A stretch of DNA of 64,000 nt from Chryseobacterium gleum (GCA_945862415.1 CAMAYP010000001.1:38823-102822); one strand, 5' to 3'. Positions 29,316 to 39,797 are shown, counted from the stretch's first letter. Notes: a model not told the origin generated them from the sequence alone. Made by a program: numbers and translations.

Positions 29316-32300
29316 ATGAAATACCTTGCTTATCTGTGTTTATTACTTGGATTGTTGGGGGTTGGTTTCTCTGCTCACGGTCAATACCAAAGCTTATTGT
29401 GGAAGGTTTCCGGCAAGGGTTTGCGAAAGCCCTCGTACCTCTACGGTACAATGCACATAAGCGGTAAGCTGGCATTTCAACTGGGCGATCCATTTTACGA
29501 CTGTATACAATCGGCGGATGTCGTGGCGCTTGAACTGGAACCCGAGGCTTGGTTGGAAGCCTTGTTCCGAGATCCTCAGGTGGGGCAATGGCTCGGTGGC
29601 CAAGAATTGGAAGAGAGTTATTACGACGAATTTGCAAGCGATTCTCCGTTGCCACCGCTGCGTGGCCACTGGAGCATTGGAGGTGGCCGCAGTGCCTATG
29701 AGCGCGTGCGCGAGGCGTTGCTCTATGAGCCCGATATTCTCAACTACCTGATGTTTCGTTATGGCGATGGTGGCACTTCAATAGACTTTGAGGAAGATAC
29801 GTGGTTGGATATGCACATATATCAAGTTGCAAAGAAAATGGGTCTCGAGACAATCGGCTTGGAGACGTACGAACAAAGCGATGAATTTATTCGAAAGGCG
29901 AGTGCTGCCGATGCGCAGGAAGTTGATCAACGTGAATGGGACGAGGGCGATATCAATGAACTCGAAGAGTTGAACGGACAACTTGAGCCCGCATATCGAA
30001 GGCAGGATCTTGATTTGATTGATTCCTTGAGTCGCAATGCAAGCACAAACGCATTTCGCACTTTCATTTTGCTGGAAAGAAACAAGTTGTTCGTCCGCAA
30101 TATGGATAGTTTGTTGCAGGTCGGGAAATCAGTGTTCGCTGCCATGGGGTGCGCACATTTGCCGGGAGAAGGGGGTGTGATCGAAACCCTCAGGGAAATG
30201 GGTTACGATGTCACTCCAATCAACAAGGGAAGTCGAAATGCCAAGCGTCGAAAGGAAATAGACAAGCGTTTATACGAAAGGCCATTCAATACTTTCACGA
30301 CGCCAGATGGTTTGGTTACGGTGAGTGTCCCCACTCAGGTGTATCACACTCATGCAACCAAGGAGTCGACCACGTGGCTTGGCCTCGACATGGCTAACGG
30401 GGCAAATTACACGCTCACTCGATTGAAGTCGTACAATGCACTAACGGGCTATTCAAGTACCGATTTGCTAGCCATCATTGATAGTTCGCTCTACGAAACG
30501 GTGGCAGGTGAAGTGATTTCTAAAAAGGCAATTAAAGTTGGGCGTTACTCCGGAATTGATGTCCTTAATAGAACACGCAGGGGCGATTATCAGCGGCAGC
30601 GAATTGTTGCTATGCCGGATGAAATCATCGTGCTCAAATTGGCTGCAACAGGCGATAAGGTGAAGGCAGGTTTTGGTGCTGAGTTTTTTGATAATCTAAA
30701 AATCAATGAGTCAGAATCAACTGACAACGAATGGAAGTCGCCGGATGGGTCGATTCGTGTTGGCCTGCCATCACGGGGTATTTGCTACGATCAGGTTTCT
30801 GATGTTGGCGGTAGCGCAGATTTCGAGGTTGTTTCAACCGACTCAAAGAATAATACATACTATACCATTCAACGCCATGTAATTGAAAACCCCGGCTTCC
30901 TGGATGAAGATGCATACGAACTTCAACGTTTAATGCGCGCATTCGCCCAAGACAGAGAACTTGAGTTGAACTCGTATGTGTTTAAGCAACATCAAGGACT
31001 TGCTGCAGTTGAGGCCCAATTCAGTGGACCGAAGGAAGGCGGGTATTCACAGAAAGAAAAGCTGCATGCGATGTTTATCATGAACGCACTTAGCTACCTG
31101 GCACTCTCCACCAACGAATCGGATGAATCGGCGCGCCGCACATGGTTTGATTCTTTTAGGATGGTGAATCCTCCGATGGGAAAGAATAGTTTTTATCAGA
31201 ATGACGAGTTGCATTTTTCTGCTCAACTGCCATACGCTCCGCCGAAAATCGCAACTTCTCTTGATGCTATGCTTTTCAATGCGGATCTCGAAGTGGTGGC
31301 TAATTCACCTTTCGGAACCAACGCCTCTCTTACCTTGAGTCCTCCTTTGGATGCGCAATCGATGCTGATCGATTTTCAGCGATATCATGAGTTTTCGGAT
31401 GGGGAGGACAAGCAGGTATTTCTGAATGACAAGCGCTCGCTGGTTATGGGCATTGACATGCAACTTATTTCAGAGCGAGTTCAATGGAGTGAGTCGGGTG
31501 CCGATTTTGAATTCATTGTTGGCGATACAGGTACTTCGAAGCGCTTCATGCATCGCATGGTGCTTCATCACAAGTCGTTCTATCATCTTTCGACCTGCTA
31601 CGACTCAATTGTTGGATTATCCGATTTTCTGAGAACGGCATTTGAAACCTTCAATTCAACAGATACCGTCTTTCCCTATCCGCATTTTCAATCGCGCGAT
31701 GATGCATACTTTGATGCGCTCATCTCTACTGATTCAACCCTACGTTTGCGCGCATTGCAGATTACTGGCGAGATGGATTTTACAGCCCAATCGGCCGGCC
31801 GGATGCGTAAACTCTTGAAGGAGTTGCCCTATTTTAAGGGAGATGATGCATTGCATATTCAGTCAAAGTTGCTTGCAGGTCTGGCTGCCGATACATCGTC
31901 TGAAAACGTCGATTTTATTGTTAGCGAGTTCAATGCTTTTCCGGATAGCACCGAATATCAATACGAGCTGCTTTCCGCGCTGCTGCGCATGAAAACAGCT
32001 AGGGCATGGCGTACCTATGCGAAATTGGTGGTAGAAGAACCGCCTATTGTTTTCGACGAGCTTGGAGGCAGCGGATGCGAGGCACTGTTCGATTCCGTTC
32101 GTTTAGCTGCTCCGCTCTTACCCCAACTAATGCAGCTATTGGCTATCGATGAGTACGAGCAAAGTATTTATCACCTCATGGCTATGGCAGCCGATAGTGG
32201 TTGGCTTCCCATTGCATCCTATCGCTATTTGGTTCCGCAAATTCTGGTTGAGGCGCGCAATGAGTTGAAGCGTTTAAAAAGTAGTTCAGAGGAAGGTTAT

Positions 32301-32933
32301 GGTTTTAATACAGATTTATTGCTCGACTACTGCTCAATCCTGCAGCCAATTCGAAAGGAGAAGGACGTTGTCGCTTTTTTTGCAAAGGCGAGGGCATCCA
32401 AGAGAGGGCAATTGTTGTTAGACCTGACTTCGTTCGATTTGGATCACGGAATAGCGCCTTCAGATTCCATTATTAATCGATTGGCGCGGATGAATAATCA
32501 GGTGCATCCATTGTATGCCATGCTTCGAGAGAACGGATCAACTGCGCGAATGCCTTCCGAATGGGCTACCCGTGAAGCTTTGGCAACACTTTACTTGAAA
32601 AATCAATACGAGTCGGATGAAGACAGAGCGGATTCAGTTGTGCTCATTTCAAGCCGAACAGCCGACATCCGGGGTGCGAAATTGGACGTGTGTTTTTATA
32701 AAGTTTATAAAGCATCTTCACAGCAATGGCTTGGTCACATTTTGGCATTCGATGCGCGCGATTCAATGAATGCGTGGCCGCTTTTTATTGAGTCCGACAG
32801 AAGTGTAGTGCTCGACGCAGATGAGGAAGCCACGGTTGAGCTTGAAAATGAGTATCTCTATATGGTGGAGCTCAATCGAGAATTTGTAAACTTCGGTTCG
32901 GGGCGCACTGATTTTGGTGTTCAATGGTATTGA
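29316..32933 (+). CDS. Large TraB/GumN-family secreted protein with repeated beta-domains and alpha-solenoid-like C-terminal region
   Basis: LLWKVSGKGLRKPSYLYGTMHISG...ADVVALELEP and VFAAMGCAHLPGEGGVIETLREMGYDV are TraB/GumN signatures; signal peptide if started at MKYLAYLCLLLGLLGVGFSAHGQ. Confidence 0.8.
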   Translation: MKYLAYLCLLLGLLGVGFSAHGQYQSLLWKVSGKGLRKPSYLYGTMHISGKLAFQLGDPFYDCIQSADVVALELEPEAWLEALFRDPQVGQWLGGQELEESYYDEFASDSPLPPLRGHWSIGGGRSAYERVREALLYEPDILNYLMFRYGDGGTSIDFEEDTWLDMHIYQVAKKMGLETIGLETYEQSDEFIRKASAADAQEVDQREWDEGDINELEELNGQLEPAYRRQDLDLIDSLSRNASTNAFRTFILLERNKLFVRNMDSLLQVGKSVFAAMGCAHLPGEGGVIETLREMGYDVTPINKGSRNAKRRKEIDKRLYERPFNTFTTPDGLVTVSVPTQVYHTHATKESTTWLGLDMANGANYTLTRLKSYNALTGYSSTDLLAIIDSSLYETVAGEVISKKAIKVGRYSGIDVLNRTRRGDYQRQRIVAMPDEIIVLKLAATGDKVKAGFGAEFFDNLKINESESTDNEWKSPDGSIRVGLPSRGICYDQVSDVGGSADFEVVSTDSKNNTYYTIQRHVIENPGFLDEDAYELQRLMRAFAQDRELELNSYVFKQHQGLAAVEAQFSGPKEGGYSQKEKLHAMFIMNALSYLALSTNESDESARRTWFDSFRMVNPPMGKNSFYQNDELHFSAQLPYAPPKIATSLDAMLFNADLEVVANSPFGTNASLTLSPPLDAQSMLIDFQRYHEFSDGEDKQVFLNDKRSLVMGIDMQLISERVQWSESGADFEFIVGDTGTSKRFMHRMVLHHKSFYHLSTCYDSIVGLSDFLRTAFETFNSTDTVFPYPHFQSRDDAYFDALISTDSTLRLRALQITGEMDFTAQSAGRMRKLLKELPYFKGDDALHIQSKLLAGLAADTSSENVDFIVSEFNAFPDSTEYQYELLSALLRMKTARAWRTYAKLVVEEPPIVFDELGGSGCEALFDSVRLAAPLLPQLMQLLAIDEYEQSIYHLMAMAADSGWLPIASYRYLVPQILVEARNELKRLKSSSEEGYGFNTDLLLDYCSILQPIRKEKDVVAFFAKARASKRGQLLLDLTSFDLDHGIAPSDSIINRLARMNNQVHPLYAMLRENGSTARMPSEWATREALATLYLKNQYESDEDRADSVVLISSRTADIRGAKLDVCFYKVYKASSQQWLGHILAFDARDSMNAWPLFIESDRSVVLDADEEATVELENEYLYMVELNREFVNFGSGRTDFGVQWY

Positions 32934-32938
32934 TTAGC

Positions 32939-34051
32939 ATGGAGGAAATACGACTTCAAAAACTAGCACTTTATCAATTCAAGAACTATGAAGAGTTGAG
33001 CGTTGAGACCCGTGCAAGCGCAATTTGTTTCGTAGGAAGAAATGGTTCGGGCAAAACAAACTTGCTGGATGCTATTTACTATTTGTGCAATTGCAAGAGT
33101 TACTTCAATCCGATTGACTCACAGAATATTCAGTTTGGAGCAGATCAGTTTGCTATTACCGGTGAGTTCATCCGACGCGACCATCCGGAACAGGTTATTT
33201 GCTCGGTGAGAAAGAATCAGCGCAAAGTATTCAAGAGAAACCACAAGGAGTATGATCGACTGGCTGAGCATATAGGACTGCTGCCATGCGTTATGATTAC
33301 TCCGTATGATATTGAGCTCATTTGGGAGGGAAGTGAGGTGCGGCGCAAATTCATGGACAGCACCTTAGCGCAATTGTCGCGCGGATATCTCGACGATTTG
33401 ATTGCATACAATCACGCGCTGCTTCAGCGCAACACGGTACTGAAGACGTATTCCAAACAACCGCATTTTCCCGATGAGTTTTTGGAGATTTGGGATGTTC
33501 AGTTAACGGAGCGAGCGGCATCCATTCACGAGGCGAGAGCTTCTTTTCTTAAGAACTTTCAGGGAGTTTTTCAGCGGGTTTACGCCGAGATTTCCGGTGG
33601 CGCTGAGGAGGTGTCGTTCAACTTCGATTCTGAGTTAAATGAAGCCACTATGGAAGAGTTGCTGCGCAAGAACAATCGCCGCGATAGGCAGTTGGAGCGC
33701 ACTTCAGCAGGTTGCCACCGCGACGATTTGGATTTCCTTATTGAAGGGAATGCGCTCAAGAAATTTGCATCTCAAGGGCAGCAAAAGTCTTTCTTGTTTG
33801 CCTTGAAATTTGCCCAATATCTCTTCATAAAGGAATCTGCCGGTGTGAAGCCCATTCTGCTACTGGACGATTTTTTCGACAAGATAGACGAACACAGAGT
33901 CACCAATATCATGGGGTGGATCGCCAGCAATGATGTTGGGCAAATGTTCATTACCGATACGAGCATCGAACGAATGCCTGCGGTTTTGTCTGGAGTAGGC
34001 ATACCATACCAAGCATGGAAAGTGGAAAGTGGAAAACTAGAACAGCTATAA
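32939..34051 (+). CDS. recF: DNA replication/repair protein RecF
   Basis: LALYQFKNYEELSV, Walker A GRNGSGKTNLLDAIYYL, SQGQQKSFLFALKFAQ, ILLLDDFFDKID. Confidence 0.95.
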   Translation: MEEIRLQKLALYQFKNYEELSVETRASAICFVGRNGSGKTNLLDAIYYLCNCKSYFNPIDSQNIQFGADQFAITGEFIRRDHPEQVICSVRKNQRKVFKRNHKEYDRLAEHIGLLPCVMITPYDIELIWEGSEVRRKFMDSTLAQLSRGYLDDLIAYNHALLQRNTVLKTYSKQPHFPDEFLEIWDVQLTERAASIHEARASFLKNFQGVFQRVYAEISGGAEEVSFNFDSELNEATMEELLRKNNRRDRQLERTSAGCHRDDLDFLIEGNALKKFASQGQQKSFLFALKFAQYLFIKESAGVKPILLLDDFFDKIDEHRVTNIMGWIASNDVGQMFITDTSIERMPAVLSGVGIPYQAWKVESGKLEQL

Positions 34052-34078
34052 GCGTTTTTTAAATCGATATTTGTTGCG

Positions 34079-34375
34079 ATGTCGAACAGAAAATATACTG
34101 ACAATCCGCTCAAGGATCTTATCTCAGACATCTTGCGTCGAAACGGATGGGAACATCGTTACCAAGAAATGGAGGTTTTGCGTTGTTATAGAGAAGTGGT
34201 TGGCGAAGTTATTTGGAAGAAAACACGCGAAAGCAAGCTACACGGAAAGACACTTGTGTTGAAAATGGACAGCGGACCACTCAAGCAGGAACTGTCCTAC
34301 CAAAAGACCAAACTGATGGATGCAATCAACGAATTGTTGGGCGATGTTGCGGTTGAGAAGCTGGATGTTTGGTAG
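34079..34375 (+). CDS. DUF721/DciA-like protein
   Basis: 98 aa: L..LLRRNGWEHRYQE..VLRCYREVVGEVIWKKTRESKLHGKTLVLKMDSGPLKQELSYQK; gene order after recF. Confidence 0.85.
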   Translation: MSNRKYTDNPLKDLISDILRRNGWEHRYQEMEVLRCYREVVGEVIWKKTRESKLHGKTLVLKMDSGPLKQELSYQKTKLMDAINELLGDVAVEKLDVW

Positions 34376-34472
34376 TTGGTGTTCGGGTCACCTCTCATTG
34401 AGCGTTTTCGATTGTTCTTTGTTCGGGTGTTTAAGGTTTGTGATTGTACTTTCGAAACATTAATATGCATTT

Positions 34473-36461
34473 ATGGACTTTTGGAAAGGATCAAGAACCA
34501 AGGCGAAAATTTTAGTTTTAACAGCTGCTGTAGCTGTATTTGTTGTCTTTACAGCAGCCTATCAAAAGCGAAAGCCTAAAGGATATCATTCTTCGGAAGA
34601 GATGGGTTCGTACAGAAACCTGGTAGGTGATCTGCCCACGGGCTCGTCCGATATGTTTATGGGCTCGGGCCGATGCGCTGGTTGTCACGGAGTGGACATG
34701 GATGTTGCTAATCCGCCGTTGGCATTGGTAGACGGCAATGGAGTGAATGTTGGTCCGGCTGAAAACTGGAGAGCTACTATGATGGCCAACTCCGCTAAAG
34801 ATCCAATGTGGCGAGCCAAGTTAGTTCATGAGACGCTTGTTAACCCTGGGCACGCCGGTGAACTCACCAACAAGTGCACCTCTTGCCATGCTCCCATGGG
34901 AAGGTTTGAAGCAGCCCACGACGGTGTAGAGTTTTACACCACCGAAATGCTCGATTCCGACTCATTGGCTCTCGACGGTGTGAGTTGCATGGCTTGTCAC
35001 GCACAACAAATTGAAACAACCGGGCTTTTCTTTTCAGGCGAGTTGGAATACAACGCGGATACTATCTGGGGGCCCATTTTCGACATCCCTAAAAATGGAT
35101 TGCCCATGCAAGACTTTATTATGTCCAACTTCGTAGGTGTAGCGCCAGTGGCGCATCCGAAAGCCTCGAAGTCGGAGTCTTGTGCAGGATGCCACTCGCT
35201 GATTACGAATACCGCGGATCTCGAGGGCAATGCAACGGGTACGACGTTTATTGAGCAAGCAACCTATCACGAGTGGCTCAATAGTTCTTACAATTCTCAA
35301 GACTTTTATGCGGTAGAATGCCAGGGCTGTCACATGCCGAAAACAGAAGAGCCTATTATCGTGGCATCGGGTTATGACTGGCTGCCGGGAAGAGAGCCCT
35401 TTGCACAGCACTGGCTAGTTGGCGGTAACACCTTCATGCTGGAGCTCATGAAGAATCGAATCGATGAACTTGGATTGACTGCCAATGAGCAGCACTTCCA
35501 AACGGTGATCGATCGCACGCTCGATAATTTGCAAAATCACACGGCGGAAATTGAAATCATACCCGGAGTTATCGACTCTGATACGGCGCGCTACACCGTT
35601 CGCCTCACCAATAAAGCGGGCCATAAAATGCCAAGTGGTTATCCTGCAAGGAGAGCATTTGTCGAATTTGTTATGACTGATGAAGATGGCAATGAAGTGT
35701 TTCACTCAGGTCGAATCAACCCCGATTTTGAAGTACAAGGACAAGACCCAACCTGGGAGCCTCACTACGACTTAATCACGGATGATGTGAATGAGGTACA
35801 GATATATGAAATGGTTATGGGCGACGTAATGGGTAACGTTACTACCGTGTTGGAGCGTGCTCATCACATGATTAAAGACAATCGATTGGTGCCTACCGGC
35901 TTCAGTACAACGCATGCTGCATACGATACGACCATGGTGGTTGGAGCAGCTGCCTTTGATGCGAACTTTAATACAATCAATGGTCTGGAAGGATCAGGTA
36001 CCGATGATGTACACTATCACATTCCGCTGCAAGGAATAAGTGGGAATGTGACGGTAACCGCGCGTTTTTGGTATCAGTCATTGCCACCCAAATGGAATGA
36101 GGAAATGTTTGCAATGGATCATCCGCTGATCAATTCATTCGAGGAAATGTATTGGCAGGAAGGTCCGGATCCGGTTGAAATGGCGAGCTACACTGTAAAC
36201 TCTACAATTACAAATGTTCGAGAGAAAGCACGCTTATTCACTGTTTCACCCAACCCTACCTCGAATGGATTTGTACAGGTGAATGCCGGAAACGATGCTA
36301 TACAATTCGTCAAGGTCTATAGCCTCGATGGTAAGCTTGTAGAAACCATCAGCCCTAATGCTTCGCGCACACAGGTGCGCTTGCCCCTAATTGCGGGCAC
36401 CTATCTGCTGGATGTGCAAACCAGCCGTGGACGAAAAGTAGAGCGGGTAATTCGACGATAA
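34473..36461 (+). CDS. Pentaheme c-type cytochrome with T9SS type A sorting domain
   Basis: Five CxxCH: CAGCH, CTSCH, CMACH, CAGCH, CQGCH; C-terminus LFTVSPNPTSNGFVQVNAGND...VKVYSLDGKLVETI...GTYLLDVQTSRGRKVERVIRR. Confidence 0.88.
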   Translation: MDFWKGSRTKAKILVLTAAVAVFVVFTAAYQKRKPKGYHSSEEMGSYRNLVGDLPTGSSDMFMGSGRCAGCHGVDMDVANPPLALVDGNGVNVGPAENWRATMMANSAKDPMWRAKLVHETLVNPGHAGELTNKCTSCHAPMGRFEAAHDGVEFYTTEMLDSDSLALDGVSCMACHAQQIETTGLFFSGELEYNADTIWGPIFDIPKNGLPMQDFIMSNFVGVAPVAHPKASKSESCAGCHSLITNTADLEGNATGTTFIEQATYHEWLNSSYNSQDFYAVECQGCHMPKTEEPIIVASGYDWLPGREPFAQHWLVGGNTFMLELMKNRIDELGLTANEQHFQTVIDRTLDNLQNHTAEIEIIPGVIDSDTARYTVRLTNKAGHKMPSGYPARRAFVEFVMTDEDGNEVFHSGRINPDFEVQGQDPTWEPHYDLITDDVNEVQIYEMVMGDVMGNVTTVLERAHHMIKDNRLVPTGFSTTHAAYDTTMVVGAAAFDANFNTINGLEGSGTDDVHYHIPLQGISGNVTVTARFWYQSLPPKWNEEMFAMDHPLINSFEEMYWQEGPDPVEMASYTVNSTITNVREKARLFTVSPNPTSNGFVQVNAGNDAIQFVKVYSLDGKLVETISPNASRTQVRLPLIAGTYLLDVQTSRGRKVERVIRR

Positions 36462-36481
36462 TCCAAGAACGATAGAAATAA

Positions 36482-36512
36482 AAAAGCCGCTCATGAGCGG
36501 CTTTTCTTTTTT
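36482..36512 (+). terminator. Bidirectional intrinsic terminator
   Basis: aaaagccgctcatgagcggcttttctttttt between convergent genes. Confidence 0.8.
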
Positions 36513-36524
36513 TGCAATGTTGTA

Positions 36525-37502
36525 TTAACGATACAAAACTTCTTTTGCTGTTCTTACCACATCCTCAACTTGCGGCAATGCAGCATCGATGAGTGTAGTG
36601 GCAAACGCAAATGGAGTATCGCTTTGAGTGAGTCGGCGGATAGGGGCATCGAGGTAATCGAATGCATGGCGCTGAACGCGGTAGGCAATTTCAGTTGATA
36701 TGCTAGCCACCGGCCATGATTCTTCGAGGATGATGAGACGGTTCGTTTTCTTAACCGATTGCACGATGGTGTCGATGTCGAGCGGACGAATGGTGCGCAA
36801 GTCGATAACTTCCATGCTGATGCCTTCTTTCTCCAACTCTGCGGCAGCAGCCAATGCTGTTTTCATGATTTTACCGAAGGATACGAGTGTTACATCCGTA
36901 CCTTCTTTCTTGATGTCAGCAACGCCAATTGGCAAGATGTATTCACCATCCGGAACTAATCCTTTGTCGCCGTACATTTTTTCACTCTCGAAAAAAACGA
37001 CCGGGTCGTTATCGCGTATAGCTGCTTTGAGCAACCCTTTTGCATCGTATGGATTCGAAGGCGTAATTACCTTCAAGCCCGGTATGTGCGCATACATGGA
37101 CTCGAAGCTTTGCGAGTGTGTTGCTGCCAATTGACCCGCTGTGCCATTAGGGCCGCGAAATACAATTGGAACATTGTATTGGCCACCACTCATTTGAAGC
37201 ATTTTCGCAGCTGAGTTGATGATTTGATCAGCAGCAAGAATTGCGAAGTTCCAGGTCATGAATTCTACAATAGGGCGCAAACCATTCATGGCTGCACCTA
37301 CTGCAATACCGGAGAAACCAAGCTCTGCAATAGGGGTGTCAATTACACGCTTTGCGCCAAATTCATCGAGCATGCCCTTCGACGCTTTGTAGGCGCCGTT
37401 GTATTCTGCTACTTCTTCACCCAACAGAAATACCGACTCATCGCGGCGCATTTCTTCTGTCATTGCTTCACAAATAGCTTCTCTGAACTGAATTTCTCTC
37501 AT
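36525..37502 (-). CDS. pdhB: Pyruvate dehydrogenase E1 component subunit beta
   Basis: MREIQFREAICEAMTEEMRRDESVFLLGEEVAEYNGAYKASKGMLDEFG; start adjusted. Confidence 0.93.
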   Translation of the reverse strand: MREIQFREAICEAMTEEMRRDESVFLLGEEVAEYNGAYKASKGMLDEFGAKRVIDTPIAELGFSGIAVGAAMNGLRPIVEFMTWNFAILAADQIINSAAKMLQMSGGQYNVPIVFRGPNGTAGQLAATHSQSFESMYAHIPGLKVITPSNPYDAKGLLKAAIRDNDPVVFFESEKMYGDKGLVPDGEYILPIGVADIKKEGTDVTLVSFGKIMKTALAAAAELEKEGISMEVIDLRTIRPLDIDTIVQSVKKTNRLIILEESWPVASISTEIAYRVQRHAFDYLDAPIRRLTQSDTPFAFATTLIDAALPQVEDVVRTAKEVLYR

Positions 37503-37649
37503 GATAAATTTTGAATAGGGCGTAAAAATAGCAGGATTTTGCTTCGACAATAGCGTAATTGGACATGAGGTTTTAATGCGTTACTTGCGAGTTGTTTTGA
37601 AATCAGTGGCAGCCGTTGCAGGAAATGCCCCCAATAACATCCAGGCGTT

Positions 37650-38417
37650 ATGAAGGAATCGATACCACATCTCATCAAGCTGCTGCAAACGGCCGGAAGA
37701 CTTATCATGGACGTTTATCAAAGTAACGAAGCTGCAGAAGTTGAATGGAAGTCCGACAATTCACCGTTGACTGCCGCCGACAAGCGGTCGAATGACTTCT
37801 TGACCGAGCAGCTTATACAACTAGATTCATCCATTCCTGTGATGTCAGAAGAGTCCGCACAGTCGGAGTTTAGTCAGCGAAAGGAGTGGAGGCGTTATTG
37901 GTGCTTAGACCCACTCGATGGCACGAAGGAGTTCATAAAGCGCAACGATCAGTTTACGATTAATTTGGCTTTAATGGAAGATGCAGAGCCGATAATTGGC
38001 CTCATACACGTTCCTGCTTCGGGCGATACGTTTTGGGCTGTTCGCGGAGAAGGTGCATTCAAGCACGATGGTTCAGTGAGTAGTCCGATTCGCGCCAATC
38101 ACAAAAGGGATGGTTGGATCGCAGTGAGCAGCAGTTCGCATGGTTCGTCCGAAGAAGAGGAAGCGCTTCGTCATTTTCCGATAGCACAGTTTATCAAGGC
38201 GGGAAGCGCATTGAAGTTTTGCTACATCGCGTCCGGACTTGCCGATGTATATTTTCGTCATGGCCCCACAATGGAGTGGGATACAGCTGCAGGGCATGTG
38301 CTTGTTCAGGAGGCGGGAGCAAGTTTTAGATATATGATTTCAGATAGTCATCACTACAACAAACCAAGCTTATACAATCCTTCTTTTTTGGTTCACATTC
38401 GCCATGATGGAAATTAA
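37650..38417 (+). CDS. cysQ: 3'(2'),5'-bisphosphate nucleotidase
   Basis: WCLDPLDGTKEFIKRNDQFTINLAL; PTMEWDTAAGHVLVQEAG (inositol monophosphatase-family metal motifs). Confidence 0.93.
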   Translation: MKESIPHLIKLLQTAGRLIMDVYQSNEAAEVEWKSDNSPLTAADKRSNDFLTEQLIQLDSSIPVMSEESAQSEFSQRKEWRRYWCLDPLDGTKEFIKRNDQFTINLALMEDAEPIIGLIHVPASGDTFWAVRGEGAFKHDGSVSSPIRANHKRDGWIAVSSSSHGSSEEEEALRHFPIAQFIKAGSALKFCYIASGLADVYFRHGPTMEWDTAAGHVLVQEAGASFRYMISDSHHYNKPSLYNPSFLVHIRHDGN

Positions 38418-39387
38418 AACTTATACGACTTATCTGCGTTTTCGGTATCCATTCAGAATTGCTCATGGCGAACGGTTGGGAACCGATGTCGTATTTGTGA
38501 TGCTTGAATGGGATGGACTTGTTGGTTTTGGTGAGGCCACGTTGCCTCCATACTTGGGTGTAACTGCTCAACAAGTATTCGATGCGTTGAATCGACCCGG
38601 AATTGAGGAGGCCCTGTCATTAAATCTTCCCGATGATTGGTTTTCGGCTCTTCGACAAATCATACCGGATTTGATGCCTGCCTTAGCCGCGCTCGATATG
38701 GCTCGCTGGCAAATTCACGCCAAGATGAATTTGCAGCCTGTTTCTTTTCTCTTAGGCGCTCCGGCAAACGTAACATTGGTTCCACACACATACACGCTAG
38801 GCGTTTCGGATATCAAGGAGATGAAGAAGAAGCTAGACTTTGCAGAGTCTGAAGGCTTCAGCCTTTTTAAGCTCAAGTTGGATGGATTGAACGATCAGGA
38901 AGTGCTGCGTAGTTTCCGCGAACTTTCTGATGCACCTTTCGCCGTGGATGCCAATCAGGCTTGGAAGAATATCGACCAAGCATTCGAACTAATCGATTTT
39001 CTGGAGTCGCATGAATGCGTGTTAATTGAGCAACCCTTTCACAAGAATGATCGCGAGCTTTCCTATAAATTGCGGGAAAGAACCGGAATTCCGGTGATAG
39101 CTGATGAAGCATGCCAGCAATTCGGTGACCTACACGAGGTGTTTGATGCCTTTGATGGAGTGAATGTAAAACTTCAGAAGTGTGGAGGCATTACTCCGGC
39201 CTATCAGCAATTGAAGGAGCTGCAGCGTCGAGGGAAGAAGGCATTAATAGGTTGTATGAGTGAATCCAGCGTCGGATGCGATGCAGCAGAGGAACTTACA
39301 TTCCTGTGTGATTGGGCTGATCTTGATGGATCTTATTTGAATGCGAACAACGAGGAGCTGTGCAGGCAGATTGGTTATTCCTCGTAA
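38404..39387 (+). CDS. Dipeptide (L-Ala-D/L-Glu) epimerase, enolase superfamily
   Basis: FKLKLDG, VDANQAW, VLIEQPF, IADEACQ, NVKLQKCGGIT; overlaps cysQ end by 14 bp. Confidence 0.88.
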   Translation: MMEIKTYTTYLRFRYPFRIAHGERLGTDVVFVMLEWDGLVGFGEATLPPYLGVTAQQVFDALNRPGIEEALSLNLPDDWFSALRQIIPDLMPALAALDMARWQIHAKMNLQPVSFLLGAPANVTLVPHTYTLGVSDIKEMKKKLDFAESEGFSLFKLKLDGLNDQEVLRSFRELSDAPFAVDANQAWKNIDQAFELIDFLESHECVLIEQPFHKNDRELSYKLRERTGIPVIADEACQQFGDLHEVFDAFDGVNVKLQKCGGITPAYQQLKELQRRGKKALIGCMSESSVGCDAAEELTFLCDWADLDGSYLNANNEELCRQIGYSS

Positions 39388-39485
39388 ACGCGTTCGCTTA
39401 CAAGCTGCTGGCCGTTGGATGCATATTGTGACGAATAAGTCAAATTCGAATTGATTTCTCGCGTTAAGGGTTGGTTACACCCTCG

Positions 39486-39797
39486 TTAAGGGTTCTTGAA
39501 TAGTGACATGAATGTGAGGAATTGCTCCTCGAACTTCCGCAAATTTTCAAGATCAATTTTGTATTCTGCCTTTGCTCCGAAAATTCTGCCTTGAAGCAGT
39601 CCTGCGCGCTTCAACTCACGCATGTGTTGTTGAATGGTTGCTTGAGAAAGTTGGGGTACATCAATAGTTTCACCTCTGATGCTATAGCCTCTTTTAGCAA
39701 TTTCTCTTAAAATAGCTATGCGTGCCGGATGCCCCACTGCACGTGAGAAATGCGCGATATCTTTTTCGAGGTCGTTATAAACGATTTTATCTTCCAA
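39486..39797 (-). CDS. ArsR-type HTH transcriptional regulator
   Basis: FSRAVGHPARIAILREIAKRG...LSQATIQQHMRELKRAGLLQGRIFG. Confidence 0.88.
   Translation of the reverse strand: MEDKIVYNDLEKDIAHFSRAVGHPARIAILREIAKRGYSIRGETIDVPQLSQATIQQHMRELKRAGLLQGRIFGAKAEYKIDLENLRKFEEQFLTFMSLFKNP

Noticed and set aside
32939-34051. RecF/SMC-like ATPase beside a large unknown gene as a possible defence system
   Set aside because: Sequence and DUF721/DciA-like neighbour indicate canonical RecF; no nuclease or other effector, no mobile-element context.
39462-39494. 11-bp direct repeat cgttaagggtt x2
   Set aside because: Only two copies 22 bp apart, one overlapping the ArsR gene stop; no further structure to support a site or att-like element.
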